Positions 5,650-5,704 of a DNA stretch of 5,704 bases are shown piece after piece. Source of the stretch: Balneolales bacterium (GTDB lineage: Bacteria; Bacteroidota; Rhodothermia; Balneolales; Natronogracilivirgulaceae); contig SKYW01000279.1 of assembly GCA_007127695.1 (NCBI GenBank), forward strand, positions 1 through 5,704. The letters run 5' to 3'. The notes beneath the pieces are model-generated. The model did not search any database. It was not told the origin of the DNA and was given only the letters and a program-made list of their open reading frames with translations. Both the position numbers and the translations under genes were made by a program. The first letter of the stretch is position 1. Every line of letters starts with the position of its first letter.

Positions 5650-5704
5650 ATGTCAAAACCAAAGCGTTTGGCCATTCTCGTCGCCGGTGGACCGGCACCA
5701 GGTA
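5650..5704 (+). CDS. 6-phosphofructokinase family protein, N-terminal 18 residues only (cut by window edge)
   Basis: The frame runs from the ATG at 5650 off the right edge and gives 18 complete codons. The residues LAILVAGGPAPG match the first beta strand and the glycine-rich phosphate-binding loop of PFK-family enzymes (compare the GG-APG loop of PfkA). The enzyme would phosphorylate fructose 6-phosphate in glycolysis. In this loop family both ATP- and pyrophosphate-dependent forms occur, and the residues that separate them lie outside the window. The variant GGPAPG, with proline where PfkA has aspartate, is the reason I leave the phosphate donor and the gene symbol open. The upstream sequence ATTGGATATACT offers only a weak ribosome site. 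The gene diverges from the UPF0173 gene across about 240 AT-rich bases. Confidence 0.72.
   Translation, partial: MSKPKRLAILVAGGPAPG

Overview
The window carries the 5' part of a respiratory-chain operon, a divergent oxidase-assembly gene, a conserved metallo-hydrolase gene and the first codons of a phosphofructokinase gene. The respiratory genes are the first two of an Alternative Complex III (ACIII) operon, actA and actB, on the minus strand. ACIII with a separate pentahaem ActA and a fused molybdopterin-like/iron-sulfur ActB, next to an oxidase maturation gene, is typical of the Bacteroidota-Rhodothermota-Balneolota group. The GC-rich coding, AT-rich intergenic DNA and partly Shine-Dalgarno-less genes fit an aerobic member of that group. 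This placement is inferred from protein style and not proven.

Layout. 6-3035 (-): actB, complete, ending 5 bases from the left edge; the rest of the operon (actC onward, probably followed by cytochrome oxidase genes) must lie beyond that edge. 3074-3721 (-): actA, a membrane-anchored pentahaem cytochrome c. 3722-4092: a long divergent intergenic region with a weak promoter candidate for actA, a homopyrimidine tract and a 12-bp palindrome in front of the plus-strand gene. 4093-4539 (+): a four-helix DUF420 protein of the CtaM/YozB type. Its stop codon lies inside a 10-bp tandem repeat. 4703-5410 (-): a UPF0173 metallo-beta-lactamase-fold hydrolase, convergent with ctaM. 5411-5649: an AT-rich divergent intergenic region with several inverted repeats. 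5650-5704 (+): the first 18 codons of a PFK-family gene.

How the genes work together. ActA and ActB form the periplasm-facing electron-transfer part of ACIII, which oxidises menaquinol and passes electrons to a cytochrome c or directly to a caa3/aa3 oxidase. DUF420/CtaM proteins are needed in Firmicutes for active haem-A oxidases, so a divergent ctaM next to actA makes sense as a respiratory locus. The UPF0173 hydrolase and PFK genes look like unrelated housekeeping neighbours.

I see no mobile element, CRISPR array, tRNA or rRNA, and no convincing new system. The points most worth a second look are small-scale: the 10-bp repeat carrying phased GATC sites over the ctaM stop, the palindrome upstream of ctaM, the hairpin in the PFK leader, and the start and export-signal details of ActB.
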